Source of the DNA: Persephonella sp.
GTDB lineage: Bacteria > Aquificota > Aquificia > Aquificales > Hydrogenothermaceae
Length of the DNA: 9,482 nt
Direction of reading: 5' to 3'
NCBI GenBank assembly: GCA_027058925.1
Contig: JALTAS010000163.1
Coordinates: 1 to 9,482 of the forward strand
The translations under genes and the position numbers were made by a program. Below are positions 1-6,805 of this stretch, piece by piece. Under the pieces are notes generated by a model that was given only the letters and a program-made list of their open reading frames with translations, did not search any database and had not been told where the DNA came from. Each line of letters begins with the position of its first letter. Position 1 is the stretch's first letter.

Positions 1-337
1 TAAGCAGATCTTATCTTATACTGTAAGTGACGCTTTTTGAAATTTTTGTGAATATTTTAGATTGAAGGGCATTAAAAACAAAAAACATAAACCTCATCAC
101 GACAACTATAACAAGGGCTGTAATTGTATAGGTGACAGGATTTCCCTCTCCAAAAAATTTCTGGTATGTATGAACAAAAACACCCGGTTTGTTAAGCAGA
201 ACTTCATCAACAAGAAGGGGAAGAAAAAGAGGTGTAGGTATACTTACAGCTGTGGCAAGAACAGCAAAAAGATGTCCTAAAAAAAGCTCCCTTCTGTATT
301 TTTTTATCTGTGAAAAAATCTTTTCCCAGCTGTACAT
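1..337 (-). pseudogene. ABC exporter N-terminus (transmembrane domain), interrupted by an in-frame TAA
   Basis: The frame opens with ATG at 335-337 and encodes 108 residues that look like the start of an MsbA/LmrA-type exporter, a half-transporter of usually 570-600 residues that moves lipids, drugs or peptides across the inner membrane. A basic amphipathic start (residues 1-18) leads into a first membrane helix (about 19-43) ending in the family-typical LFLPLLVDEVLL. A second helix lies at about 68-92, followed by the cytoplasmic stretch KISKSVTYSIR. At this point the family normally reads IRKDLL or similar. Here the Lys codon is replaced by TAA (11-13), and the same frame then reads Asp-Leu-Leu to the window edge, so a single-base nonsense change (AAA to TAA) is likely. 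The ATPase domain would lie outside the window. The gene follows the aldo/keto reductase by 8 bp and is probably in its operon. Alternatives are a sequencing error, or a real truncation leaving a useless two-helix fragment. Confidence 0.72.
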
Positions 338-345
338 TACACTAC

Positions 346-1353
346 CTACAGATCTGCAAATAAATCAAGAAACCACTGGGGGTATGGTCTTTCTGGGTTT
401 GTTATCTTATCAAGATATTGAACATCCTTTTCAGAGAGTTCCCATCCTATACAGCCAAGGTTATCTTTAAGCTGATCAAGATTTTTTACTCCTATTATTA
501 TTGAGCTGACAAAGGGCTTAGATCTGATCCAGTTCAGAGCAACCTGTGAAGCTGTAGCGTTATACCTCTTTCCGATCTTTTTTAGCTCATCTGTTAAAGA
601 ATACGCCTTTTCAATATCAAACCTTAAAAAAGGTTTTTCCATTCTTGAGTATCTGCTGTCTTCAGGAAATGGTCTGTTTTTTGAATACTTTCCTGTTAAG
701 AAACCTCCTGCAAGAGGACTCCATGCAAGAATTCCAATACCCAGAGACTCACAGGCAGGGACAACCTCAAACTCTATATCCCTCCCAAGAAGGGAGTAAT
801 ACATCTGTGCAGAAACAAATTTTGAGTAATTTTTCATCTCCTGAATAGATACAGATCTTGCTATCTGCCATCCGGCAAAATCAGAGATCCCCACATATCT
901 TACTTTACCGATTCTAACAAGATCATTAAGAGCCTCGAGTGTTTCCTCTATAGGTGTAGAATTATCCCACCAGTGAAGCTGGTAAAGATCTATATAATCT
1001 CTACCTAACCTTTTCAAAGACTGGTCTATTGATCTAAATATGCGATATCTGGATAGTCCTCTATTATTAGGATCTTTTTCGTCCATTACACCCCTTACCT
1101 TCGTTGCGATAATAACATCATTCTTTTTATTTCCTAAAGCTTTTCCCAGCAGTTGTTCTGACTCACCAAAACCATAAATATCCGCAGTATCAAAAAAGTT
1201 AATCCCCCTGTCAATAGCATAATCAACAACCCTTTTTATCTCGGAAAAACACATACTACCAGCAGATCTCCACCCTTTTTCTGTAAATGTCATGGCTCCC
1301 AGACATATAACAGAAACCTTTAGACCTGAGTTGCCAAGATTCCTGTACTCCAA
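346..1353 (-). CDS. Aldo/keto reductase (NADP-dependent oxidoreductase), TTG start
   Basis: This is a 335-residue cytosolic (beta/alpha)8-barrel enzyme that reduces aldehydes or ketones with NAD(P)H, of normal length for the YajO/Tas-like bacterial branch. The catalytic tetrad is complete: D55 and Y60 in FFDTADIYG, K85 in IIATKVRG, and H127 in LYQLHWWD. The cofactor-binding elements follow in order: VGISDF (154-159), AWSPLAGGFLTGKY (210-223) and IIIGVKNLDQLKDNL (285-299). The C-terminus PERPYPQWFLDLF is typical of this subgroup. The start is TTG (1351-1353), supported by a perfect AGGAGG five bases upstream; no ATG lies nearby in frame. The Shine-Dalgarno site overlaps the TAG stop of the upstream nuclease gene, so translation is probably coupled. 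The physiological substrate cannot be read from the sequence. Nothing ties it functionally to its operon partners. Confidence 0.93.
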   Translation of the reverse strand: MEYRNLGNSGLKVSVICLGAMTFTEKGWRSAGSMCFSEIKRVVDYAIDRGINFFDTADIYGFGESEQLLGKALGNKKNDVIIATKVRGVMDEKDPNNRGLSRYRIFRSIDQSLKRLGRDYIDLYQLHWWDNSTPIEETLEALNDLVRIGKVRYVGISDFAGWQIARSVSIQEMKNYSKFVSAQMYYSLLGRDIEFEVVPACESLGIGILAWSPLAGGFLTGKYSKNRPFPEDSRYSRMEKPFLRFDIEKAYSLTDELKKIGKRYNATASQVALNWIRSKPFVSSIIIGVKNLDQLKDNLGCIGWELSEKDVQYLDKITNPERPYPQWFLDLFADL

Positions 1354-1356
1354 AAC

Positions 1357-1364
1357 AACCTCCT
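1357..1364 (-). promoter_or_regulatory. Strong ribosome binding site fixing the TTG start of the aldo/keto reductase
   Basis: On the minus strand the sequence is TAGGAGGTTGTTTTGGAG. AGGAGG (1359-1364) lies five bases before the TTG at 1351-1353. Its first bases are shared with the TAG stop codon (1363-1365) of the preceding Mre11-like gene, so the ribosome that terminates there is already on the initiation signal. Confidence 0.8.
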
Positions 1365-2505
1365 AAAAATCAAGGATTTCAGGGTTTTCTTTTAGCAATT
1401 TTTTTATTTCATCTATGTTTTCAAAAGTTTTTAGGTGATCAATAAGCTCAATTACAGATTCAGAAAGCTCTCTGTCTCCTATCAATCTTTGAAGTTCTTT
1501 TTTTATCAGATCTTCTTTAAGGTCTATAATAACAGGTTCTGAAGACTCATCAACCTGATCCCTTGTCAGGTTTATCTGCAGATGCAAAAATCTCTCATCA
1601 GATATCCCTTCATTTTTTATTAAATGTCTTATGTCTGAATAAGTCAGATCCTTTACAGTCCCCTTTAAAACAAGAACAGGTTTTTTATCGTAATGATCTT
1701 TTTCAAGATCTTCCTTTATTTTTTTCAGTATCTGTTCGCTGTTTTCATCATTTACCAGGTAAAAAAGAAAAGGTCTTCTACTTTTAAACTTAATAAATTC
1801 AGCTTTAAGCTCACTACCTTCTGCTTCCACAATATATAACCCCTTTCTCCTTTCTTCTTCCTTGTCGTTATAAGCTGTAAACTCTGTTGATCCAGGATAG
1901 ACAACCATAGCACCGTTTATTGATGAAGGGGGCTGAGCAACATGATAATGTCCTATACCCACATAATTAAACCCTTCAGGAATGTGAGCAATCATATTAA
2001 GTTTTGAATCAGGAAAAAATGGCTGAAATTCTTGATGAAGCATAAGGATCTTAAACCCTTCTCCCATCTTTTCAACAAGTTTCTCAAGAACTTCTCTAAA
2101 ATCTATCTGTCTCAATCCTGCCTTTGATATATACTTCAGTCCTCCAAAAAAAATACCTTCATACTCTGAAACACCTGAATCTATTAGATTAAGTCCTAAA
2201 GGTTGAAGAATCTTTAAAGGAGATACATCCCTTACCTGACTTCCCCTGTCATGATTCCCTGAAATAACAAACATCGGTATTTTCGCATCATTAAGTCTTC
2301 TCAGTATCTCCATTCCCTGAAGTATTATCTGGTTTGAAGGTCTTGAAGAATGAAAAAAATCCCCCGTGTGAACAACAAAATCAACCTTTTTCTCTATGGC
2401 GACATCCACAGCCTCATTAAAAACATCAAAAAAATCTTTTGCTCTCTCCTGTAACCCGTACTGGTGATACCCAAGATGGGTATCAGAAAGATGTAAAAAT
2501 TTCAT
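1363..2505 (-). CDS. Mre11/SbcD-family DNA double-strand-break nuclease
   Basis: This 380-residue metallophosphoesterase carries the full two-metal signature of Mre11/SbcD: D8 and H10 (LSDTHLG), D49 and H52 (HTGDFFHS), N84-H85-D86 (ISGNHDRG), H157 (LMLHQEF), and H186/H188 (GIGHYHVAQ), then the capping motif YPGSTE (203-208). In known systems Mre11/SbcD works with the SMC-like ATPase Rad50/SbcC to open DNA ends, as a 3'-5' exonuclease and hairpin endonuclease. Residues beyond about 235 form the cap domain and a charged, helical tail (about 325-380) that could bind Rad50. No Rad50/SbcC gene is in the window, so the partner must be elsewhere. The ATG (2503-2505) directly abuts the TAA of the DUF2892 gene, which indicates coupled translation with only a weak Shine-Dalgarno. 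The length lies between bacterial SbcD and archaeal Mre11. The specific subfamily is not certain. Confidence 0.9.
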   Translation of the reverse strand: MKFLHLSDTHLGYHQYGLQERAKDFFDVFNEAVDVAIEKKVDFVVHTGDFFHSSRPSNQIILQGMEILRRLNDAKIPMFVISGNHDRGSQVRDVSPLKILQPLGLNLIDSGVSEYEGIFFGGLKYISKAGLRQIDFREVLEKLVEKMGEGFKILMLHQEFQPFFPDSKLNMIAHIPEGFNYVGIGHYHVAQPPSSINGAMVVYPGSTEFTAYNDKEEERRKGLYIVEAEGSELKAEFIKFKSRRPFLFYLVNDENSEQILKKIKEDLEKDHYDKKPVLVLKGTVKDLTYSDIRHLIKNEGISDERFLHLQINLTRDQVDESSEPVIIDLKEDLIKKELQRLIGDRELSESVIELIDHLKTFENIDEIKKLLKENPEILDF

Positions 2506-2709
2506 TTATGTTGTCTGCCTTTTTCCAAAAAACTTCTCAAAAACAGCATCTGAAGGACAGAAACCTGTAAAAGCTGAAAGGTAAAGCATGAATATTATAA
2601 AGTAAACAATGTATTTTCCCCAATCCTGTCCCACATTCAGTAAAATCATGGCTATTAAAAGAAGAGTCCCCATCATAAATCTTTGTGCCCTTACCGCTGA
2701 CTTTGACAT
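2506..2709 (-). CDS. Small DUF2892 inner-membrane protein
   Basis: This 67-residue protein has a short basic N-terminus (MSKSAVRAQR) and two predicted membrane helices, about residues 11-27 and 32-50. They are separated by a tight turn (GQDWGK). The helices end in the motif FTGFCPSDAVFEKFFG, which matches the conserved TG-x-CP-x(3)-G-like ending of DUF2892 proteins (also found fused to rhodaneses such as YgaP). Its function is unknown; C51 is the conserved cysteine. The start is supported by GGAGG at 2716-2720, six bases upstream. It is the first gene of the left operon and its TAA abuts the start codon of the Mre11-like nuclease. Confidence 0.82.
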   Translation of the reverse strand: MSKSAVRAQRFMMGTLLLIAMILLNVGQDWGKYIVYFIIFMLYLSAFTGFCPSDAVFEKFFGKRQTT

Positions 2710-2731
2710 CTCTGTCCTCCTTTTTTGATCT

Positions 2732-2742
2732 TATAATATAAT
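2732..2742 (+). promoter_or_regulatory. Candidate -10 region for the NYN-grpE-dnaJ strand
   Basis: Two overlapping perfect TATAAT hexamers (2732-2737 and 2737-2742) lie 27-32 bp before the NYN start codon. No good -35 hexamer lies 16-18 bp upstream. The TTGACA at 2703-2708 is 23 bp or more away, which is too far. These boxes overlap the candidate minus-strand -10, so the two promoters would compete or be co-regulated. Confidence 0.35.
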
Positions 2743-2760
2743 TCTACATTAAATTTTCAG
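2733..2760 (-). promoter_or_regulatory. Candidate promoter for the DUF2892-Mre11-AKR-ABC operon
   Basis: On the minus strand, CTGAAA (2755-2760, 4 of 6 matches to TTGACA) is followed after 16 bp by TATTAT (2733-2738, 5 of 6 matches to TATAAT). The predicted start of transcription would be near 2726, leaving a leader of about 16 bases that includes GGAGG. The region is AT-rich, so chance matches are likely; the support is position in a divergent gap plus spacing. Confidence 0.4.
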
Positions 2761-2768
2761 GAGAGATT

Positions 2769-3308
2769 ATGTACAGTCAGGAAAAAAGTAAAAGGTTATA
2801 CAAAAGTCAGAGAGTAGCTGTTTTTGTTGACATCCAGAACCTTTACTACTCCGCAAGAGATGTTTTTAACAGAAAGGTTAATTTTGAGAGTGTTCTTCAT
2901 GAGGTTTTATCAGACAGAATACTGGTAAGAGCCATAGCTTATCTTGTCAAACTACAGGGGGTTGATCAGAAAGGGTTTATTAACACACTTAAACATATAG
3001 GCTATCAGGTAAGAGTGAAAGAACCAAAAATTTTTAAAAGGCTTGATGAAAATGGAAATTTATGGACTACAGTTAAGGCTGACTGGGATATGGGTATCGC
3101 TATGGATGCAATATCTCTGGCAGAAAAAATTGATGTGGCTGTTCTTGCAAGTGGAGATGGGGATTTTGTTGATCTTGTCCGATACCTGCACACAAAAGGT
3201 GTAAAAGTAGAGATAGCAGCTTTCAAGCAAACAGCAGCAAAGGAGCTTATTGATATAGCAGATGAATTTATTGATCTGACATCTTACGGTGAAGACATCT
3301 TTCTTTAA
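2769..3308 (+). CDS. NYN-domain protein (LabA/DUF88 family), putative PIN-like RNase
   Basis: This 179-residue protein is essentially a single NYN domain, the PIN-like nuclease fold of the LabA/DUF88 and TIGR00288 group. The acidic metal-binding positions are visible in order: D21 and N24 in VAVFVDIQNLYY, D105/D107 and D113 in KADWDMGIAMD, and D130/D132 in LASGDGDFVDLV. The closing block KGVKVEIAAF is also typical. Family knowledge suggests Mg2+-dependent RNA cleavage. The substrate is unknown and no dedicated partner domain (OST-HTH, C-terminal extension) is present. ATG at 2769-2771 has AGGAG (2759-2763) five bases upstream. The gene diverges from the DUF2892 operon and precedes grpE by 57 bp on the same strand. 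A shared transcript with grpE is possible but not shown. Confidence 0.87.
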   Translation: MYSQEKSKRLYKSQRVAVFVDIQNLYYSARDVFNRKVNFESVLHEVLSDRILVRAIAYLVKLQGVDQKGFINTLKHIGYQVRVKEPKIFKRLDENGNLWTTVKADWDMGIAMDAISLAEKIDVAVLASGDGDFVDLVRYLHTKGVKVEIAAFKQTAAKELIDIADEFIDLTSYGEDIFL

Positions 3309-3348
3309 GCTTGAAATAAAGCCATTTTTGAAAAAATTATTAAAAAAA

Positions 3349-3357
3349 ACGGAGGAG
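3349..3357 (+). promoter_or_regulatory. grpE ribosome binding site; heat-shock operator absent
   Basis: ACGGAGGAG sits eight bases before the grpE ATG. The rest of the 57-bp gap (3309-3365) is AT-rich. It contains TTGAAA at 3311-3316 and 3328-3333, but neither has a convincing -10 at normal spacing. There is no CIRCE repeat (TTAGCACTC-N9-GAGTGCTAA), so HrcA control at this site is not supported. Confidence 0.65.
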
Positions 3358-3365
3358 TAGAATAA

Positions 3366-3944
3366 ATGGAAGAGAAGGAAAAAAAACAGGAAGAGAGGGA
3401 AGGAAAGGAAATCTCCATTGAGGAATGTTTAGAACAAAACAAAATGCTTACTCAGGAAATAGATCAGTTAAAAGAAAAACTTCAAAAAACAGAAGAAGCG
3501 GCAAAAAAACTAAGCATGCTTTACCAATCTCTACAAAAAGAGTTTGAAGATTACAAAGTCAGAATGAGAAAAGAAAAAGAAGAGGCTAAAGAGGAAGGGG
3601 CTTTAAGACTCGCTAAAGGTTTTATGGAGATAATTGACAACTTTGAAAAAGCTCTTGAGAGTGCACAGAAAACAACAGACATAAACGCATTGATGAAAGG
3701 CATACAGATGATACATTACCAGCTTTACAGGTTTCTGCAGGAGCAGGGAATAGAAAAGATAGACACATCATCAGGTTTTAATCCTCTTGAGCATGAGGCT
3801 GTTGAAACAGTAATATCCAAAGAACACAGGCCGAACGAGATAATTAAAGTGGTACAGACAGGCTACAAGTTTAAGGGAAGAACCATAAGACCTGCAAAGG
3901 TAATAGTTGCAATACCTCCTGAAGAGAGGGAAGAAGTTACCTGA
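3366..3944 (+). CDS. grpE: GrpE, nucleotide exchange factor for DnaK
   Basis: This 192-residue cytosolic co-chaperone dimer releases ADP from Hsp70/DnaK so that it can drop its client and rebind ATP. Residues 1-80 are extremely charged (runs of Glu and Lys) and predicted to form the long coiled-coil of the GrpE dimer, leading to [10 protein letters not shown] and the conserved [11 protein letters not shown] (87-97). The C-terminal beta-wing domain contains [12 protein letters not shown] (138-149) and the family signature [17 protein letters not shown] (166-182). Length is normal. ATG at 3366-3368 has a strong Shine-Dalgarno. Its TGA stop (3942-3944) overlaps the ATG of the next gene by one base, coupling production of GrpE and the J-protein. 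dnaK is not in the window. Confidence 0.97.
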   Translation: MEEKEKKQEEREGKEISIEECLEQNKMLTQEIDQLKEKLQKTEEAAKKLSMLYQSLQKEFEDYKVRMRKEKEEAKEEGALRLAKGFMEIIDNFEKALESAQKTTDINALMKGIQMIHYQLYRFLQEQGIEKIDTSSGFNPLEHEAVETVISKEHRPNEIIKVVQTGYKFKGRTIRPAKVIVAIPPEEREEVT

Positions 3945-4849
3945 TGGATTTTTACAAAATACTTGGGGTTGGCAGAGATGCCACCCCTGAAGAAATAAAA
4001 AAGGCATTCAGGAAGAAGGCAAAACAGTTTCATCCTGATTTAAATCCTGAGCATCAGGAGATATTTAAACAGATAACGCAGGCTTACAACATATTGATTG
4101 ATTCTGAAAAAAGAAAAAATTATGACAAAACACTGAGAGATTTTGAAAGAAAAGATTTCGGCAGGATAATAGGTGACATTCTTGCTGATTTTTTAGGCTT
4201 CCATACCAGACCTTCTACAGGAGAAAACATCACAGCAAAAGTAAATCTTACTGTTGAGGAAGGTTATTTTGGTTCTGTTAAAACAATAAAATACAAAAGA
4301 AAAGTAAGATGTGAAGAGTGTGCAGGCAGAGGCATAACCTCCCATTCAAGGATTAAGGAATGTCAAAAATGTAAAGGTCTCGGAAGAATAAGGAAGGCAT
4401 TTTTAGAGATTCCCTGTCTTGAGTGTTTCGGTAGAGGATTTGTGATAATAAATCCATGTCCTGTATGTGGTGGTTCAGGCAGGGTAGTGAGACTTGAGGA
4501 AAAAAGTATCAAGATACCAGCAGGAGTTTTAAATGGACAGAATGTGGTTGTTGAAGGAGGAGGAAATGAAGGGATCAATGGGGGAAATGCTGGAGATCTT
4601 ATTTTAAAGATAAAAATAAAAAATGGAAAGTTCAGGCTAAAAAAACTTGATCTTGTTTCAGATATAAGGATAAAAAAAGAAATCCTCAAAGAAGGAGGAT
4701 TCATAAGTATTTCAGACATTGAAGGGAAAAGATTAAGACTTCCTGTTGAGCCTACTGAAAAACCTGTAAGGATAAGAATAAAAAACAGAGGATACAGGGA
4801 TATAAAAGGAAGAAGGGGAGATCTTGTTATAAAATTGATTCCCGTATAA
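3944..4849 (+). CDS. dnaJ: DnaJ-family co-chaperone (J domain plus zinc finger, no G/F linker)
   Basis: The 301-residue protein has the J domain at residues 2-65 with the essential HPD at 30-32 (KQFHPDLNP), which stimulates DnaK ATP hydrolysis. The linker at about 62-92 is short and charged and lacks the Gly/Phe-rich segment of standard DnaJ. Four zinc-binding CxxCxGxG repeats follow: C123/C126, C140/C143, C158/C161 and C172/C175. They interrupt the first client-binding beta domain (VNLTVEEGYFGSVKTI at 100-114; KSIKIPAGVLNGQNVVVEGGG at 187-207). The protein ends at about the second beta domain (PVRIRIKNRGYRDIKGRRGDL), so the C-terminal dimerisation tail looks short or absent. Canonical DnaJ is about 370-380 residues, so this may be a second, specialised DnaJ. 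Its start overlaps the grpE stop (TGATG), and its last 23 bases overlap the patatin gene on the other strand. Confidence 0.92.
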   Translation: MDFYKILGVGRDATPEEIKKAFRKKAKQFHPDLNPEHQEIFKQITQAYNILIDSEKRKNYDKTLRDFERKDFGRIIGDILADFLGFHTRPSTGENITAKVNLTVEEGYFGSVKTIKYKRKVRCEECAGRGITSHSRIKECQKCKGLGRIRKAFLEIPCLECFGRGFVIINPCPVCGGSGRVVRLEEKSIKIPAGVLNGQNVVVEGGGNEGINGGNAGDLILKIKIKNGKFRLKKLDLVSDIRIKKEILKEGGFISISDIEGKRLRLPVEPTEKPVRIRIKNRGYRDIKGRRGDLVIKLIPV

Positions 4850-5582
4850 TTTTCTTACTGTAGCTGTAGCCTATTTCCACTGCTTCTTTGATCTTCCATG
4901 TTGAAAAAAGTCCAATATTTATAAGTTCTGGAGGCTGGATAAAAATATCGCAGTATTTCTTCCTTGCCTCAACATTTGATCTTACAGCAAGATAAAAGCT
5001 TCTCAAAAGTATACTAAAAGGGTTATTCAGATTTTTTTCCTCACCTAACGGGTTTACCTCAGATCCTATTATAAAATCAACCTTTCCAAGGAGGGGTTCC
5101 ACAGGTAAGTTATCCATTACTCCACCATCTATGTAGATGTAATCTCCCATCTTAACAGGTTTGAATATAAAAGGCAGGGCACATGAAGCTGAAATGACTT
5201 TATGTATATCTCCTGAACTGAAGTACTCCGGAAGTCCAAGATTGAGATTTGTTGCACAGACAAAAACAGGAATTTTTAACTGTGAAAGATCTTTAATATC
5301 CATATATTTTCTGAAAAAATTATCTAACTTTTCTAAAGTAAATATGGAGGTGAAATCTAAAGATGGTTTAAGATACGATAAGATATTCGTTTTTAATAGA
5401 ATTTCCTCTATCTCTTCAGCCCTGTAGCCTGCCCCGTAAAAAACGGATATTATAGACCCTGCACTTGATCCTGAAAGGATAGAAGGTTTTAAGCCAAGTT
5501 CTTCAAGAGCCTTAAGAACTCCAATATGAGCAGCACCTCTTACAGCTCCCCCAGACAAAGCAAGACCTATCTTTTTTTCCAT
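4827..5582 (-). CDS. Patatin-like phospholipase/esterase (RssA type)
   Basis: This 251-residue predicted lipid acyl hydrolase has all patatin motifs: the oxyanion-hole loop SGGAVRGAAHIGVL (10-23), the nucleophile elbow GSSAG (38-42, Ser40), a hydrophobic helix, SASCALPFIFKPV (131-143), and DGGVMDNLP (152-160) with catalytic Asp152 of the Ser-Asp dyad. No signal peptide or clear membrane helix is visible, so it is probably cytosolic or peripherally membrane-bound, as for the RssA/NTE-like bacterial proteins. It is the last gene of the pilus/secretion operon. Its ATG (5580-5582) lies two bases after the gspF-like stop, and no strong separate Shine-Dalgarno is present, so translational coupling is likely. 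The natural substrate (phospholipid, lysophospholipid or other ester) is unknown. The 3' end overlaps the dnaJ end in the opposite direction. Confidence 0.9.
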   Translation of the reverse strand: MEKKIGLALSGGAVRGAAHIGVLKALEELGLKPSILSGSSAGSIISVFYGAGYRAEEIEEILLKTNILSYLKPSLDFTSIFTLEKLDNFFRKYMDIKDLSQLKIPVFVCATNLNLGLPEYFSSGDIHKVISASCALPFIFKPVKMGDYIYIDGGVMDNLPVEPLLGKVDFIIGSEVNPLGEEKNLNNPFSILLRSFYLAVRSNVEARKKYCDIFIQPPELINIGLFSTWKIKEAVEIGYSYSKKIIRESIL

Positions 5583-5584
5583 GA

Positions 5585-6805
5585 TTACATCTTTGAGACT
5601 TCAGCGATAAGATCATAAATAGGTCCTACAAGACCAAGCATTATAATAAGCATAAATCCTCCCACGATACCTATCACAATAGGTTCTATCATCTTTGCTA
5701 TGTTCTGGGACAGGTAATCAACCTTATTGTAATAGTAATTTGATATATAGTTTAGCTGTTCGTCAAGTCTTCCCGCCTGTTCCCCAATTGATATCATCCT
5801 TACAATAACCGGAGAAAAAATACCCTCTTCTTTGAGGGCGTCCGAGAAGGATTTTCCTCTTTCTATCTTTTCTCTTGTATTCTTTATAGCTGTCTTAAAG
5901 ACCATGTTCTTTACAGAAGATTCCATTATATTAAGAGCCTGATATAATGGAACACCTGAAACAAGCATCAATCTTATATATTCCGCAAAAAAAGCATAAT
6001 TAAAATTGGTAGTTATGATACCAAACACAGGAAGTTTCAGTAGAATCCTATCTGTTTCATACCTGAACTTTTCACTCTTTTTTCTAAAAACCGCTATTAA
6101 AAAAAATGATATCAAAGCAAGAAAAATGATTAATACTATGTATTTCCTTGTAAAATCAGAAACATACATTATAAAGATAGTCATAGCAGGCAGTTTAACA
6201 TTAAAATCCTTGAATGCTTCAATTATCTTCGGCAGAACATAAACAAGCCAAAAAATCATAGCGCCAAAAACACTGACAAAAGCAAAGGTTGGATAGATAA
6301 GAGCTTGCTTTGTTTTTGATTTTATATCCTCAATTCTTTTCAGGTGTTCTGAAGCATCTTTTAATGTTTTATCAAGGGATCCCGTTTCCTCACCTATTTT
6401 TATAAGTGATACAACAACAGGTGAGAAAGCATCCTGATAATGTTCAAAAGCCCTTGACAGTGTGTAACCCATTTGAAGGCGGTAAGCTATATCTGTAAGC
6501 ATCTCTTTAAGTGCTGGATTTTCTGTGTCCTCTGCTATATCAATAAGACCGTTTGTTACAGGAATTCCTGATTTTACTACAATATGGAGGTTTTCAAGGG
6601 TTTCTATTATTTCCTGTTTTTTTATCCTGTAAAGATACTTTTTTATGTTAAGGTACCTGTAAAATGAAGGAACTTTTTTTATTTTCAGAGGTATAAGACC
6701 AGAAAACTCTAAAAAACGGAAAATTTCTTCTTCAACATCTATCTCAACTATTTTTCTTTCTTTTTTTCCTTCTCTATTTAAAGCTTCTATAAGGTAAAGA
6801 TTCAT
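5585..6805 (-). CDS. gspF: GspF/PilC inner-membrane platform protein of a type II secretion/type IV pilus system
   Basis: The 406-residue protein has the normal GspF/PilC architecture: an N-terminal cytoplasmic segment (1-60, with the motif FLEFSGLIPLKIKKV) followed by two T2SSF domains. Domain 1 (about 64-190) contains GEETGSLDKTL (138-148) and then YP and a membrane helix at about 172-192. A second helix spans about 220-240. Domain 2 (about 268-392) repeats the pattern with GEQAGRLDEQL (341-351), EPIVIGIVGG (374-383) and a final helix at about 374-396. The protein couples the assembly ATPase to pilin extraction from the membrane. Its ATG overlaps the TGA of the ATPase gene by one base (TGATG, 6803-6807). 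Whether the machine is a secretion system, a pilus or a competence pseudopilus cannot be decided from this protein alone. Confidence 0.95.
   Translation of the reverse strand: MNLYLIEALNREGKKERKIVEIDVEEEIFRFLEFSGLIPLKIKKVPSFYRYLNIKKYLYRIKKQEIIETLENLHIVVKSGIPVTNGLIDIAEDTENPALKEMLTDIAYRLQMGYTLSRAFEHYQDAFSPVVVSLIKIGEETGSLDKTLKDASEHLKRIEDIKSKTKQALIYPTFAFVSVFGAMIFWLVYVLPKIIEAFKDFNVKLPAMTIFIMYVSDFTRKYIVLIIFLALISFFLIAVFRKKSEKFRYETDRILLKLPVFGIITTNFNYAFFAEYIRLMLVSGVPLYQALNIMESSVKNMVFKTAIKNTREKIERGKSFSDALKEEGIFSPVIVRMISIGEQAGRLDEQLNYISNYYYNKVDYLSQNIAKMIEPIVIGIVGGFMLIIMLGLVGPIYDLIAEVSKM

Noticed and set aside
62..470. Plus-strand open frames over the ABC exporter and reductase ends
   Set aside because: Both are antisense to frames with clear family motifs, have no good ribosome site, and give implausible protein composition.
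2703..2742. TTGACA at 2703-2708 paired with TATAAT at 2732 or 2737 as a plus-strand promoter
   Set aside because: The spacing is 23 or 28 bp, well outside 16-18 bp. The TTGACA also lies over the start codon of the opposite-strand gene and is explained by its codons.
3309..3365. Heat-shock CIRCE operator or terminator between the NYN gene and grpE
   Set aside because: No TTAGCACTC/GAGTGCTAA repeat is present. The only hairpin (GCTT 3309-3312 with AAGC 3319-3322) has four base pairs and is too weak to call a terminator.
4363..4719. Long minus-strand open frame of 118 codons inside the J-protein gene
   Set aside because: It is the shadow of the zinc-finger and beta-domain region of the J-protein; its translation is Phe/Pro/Ser-rich low-complexity with no recognisable family, and the sense frame is clearly coding.
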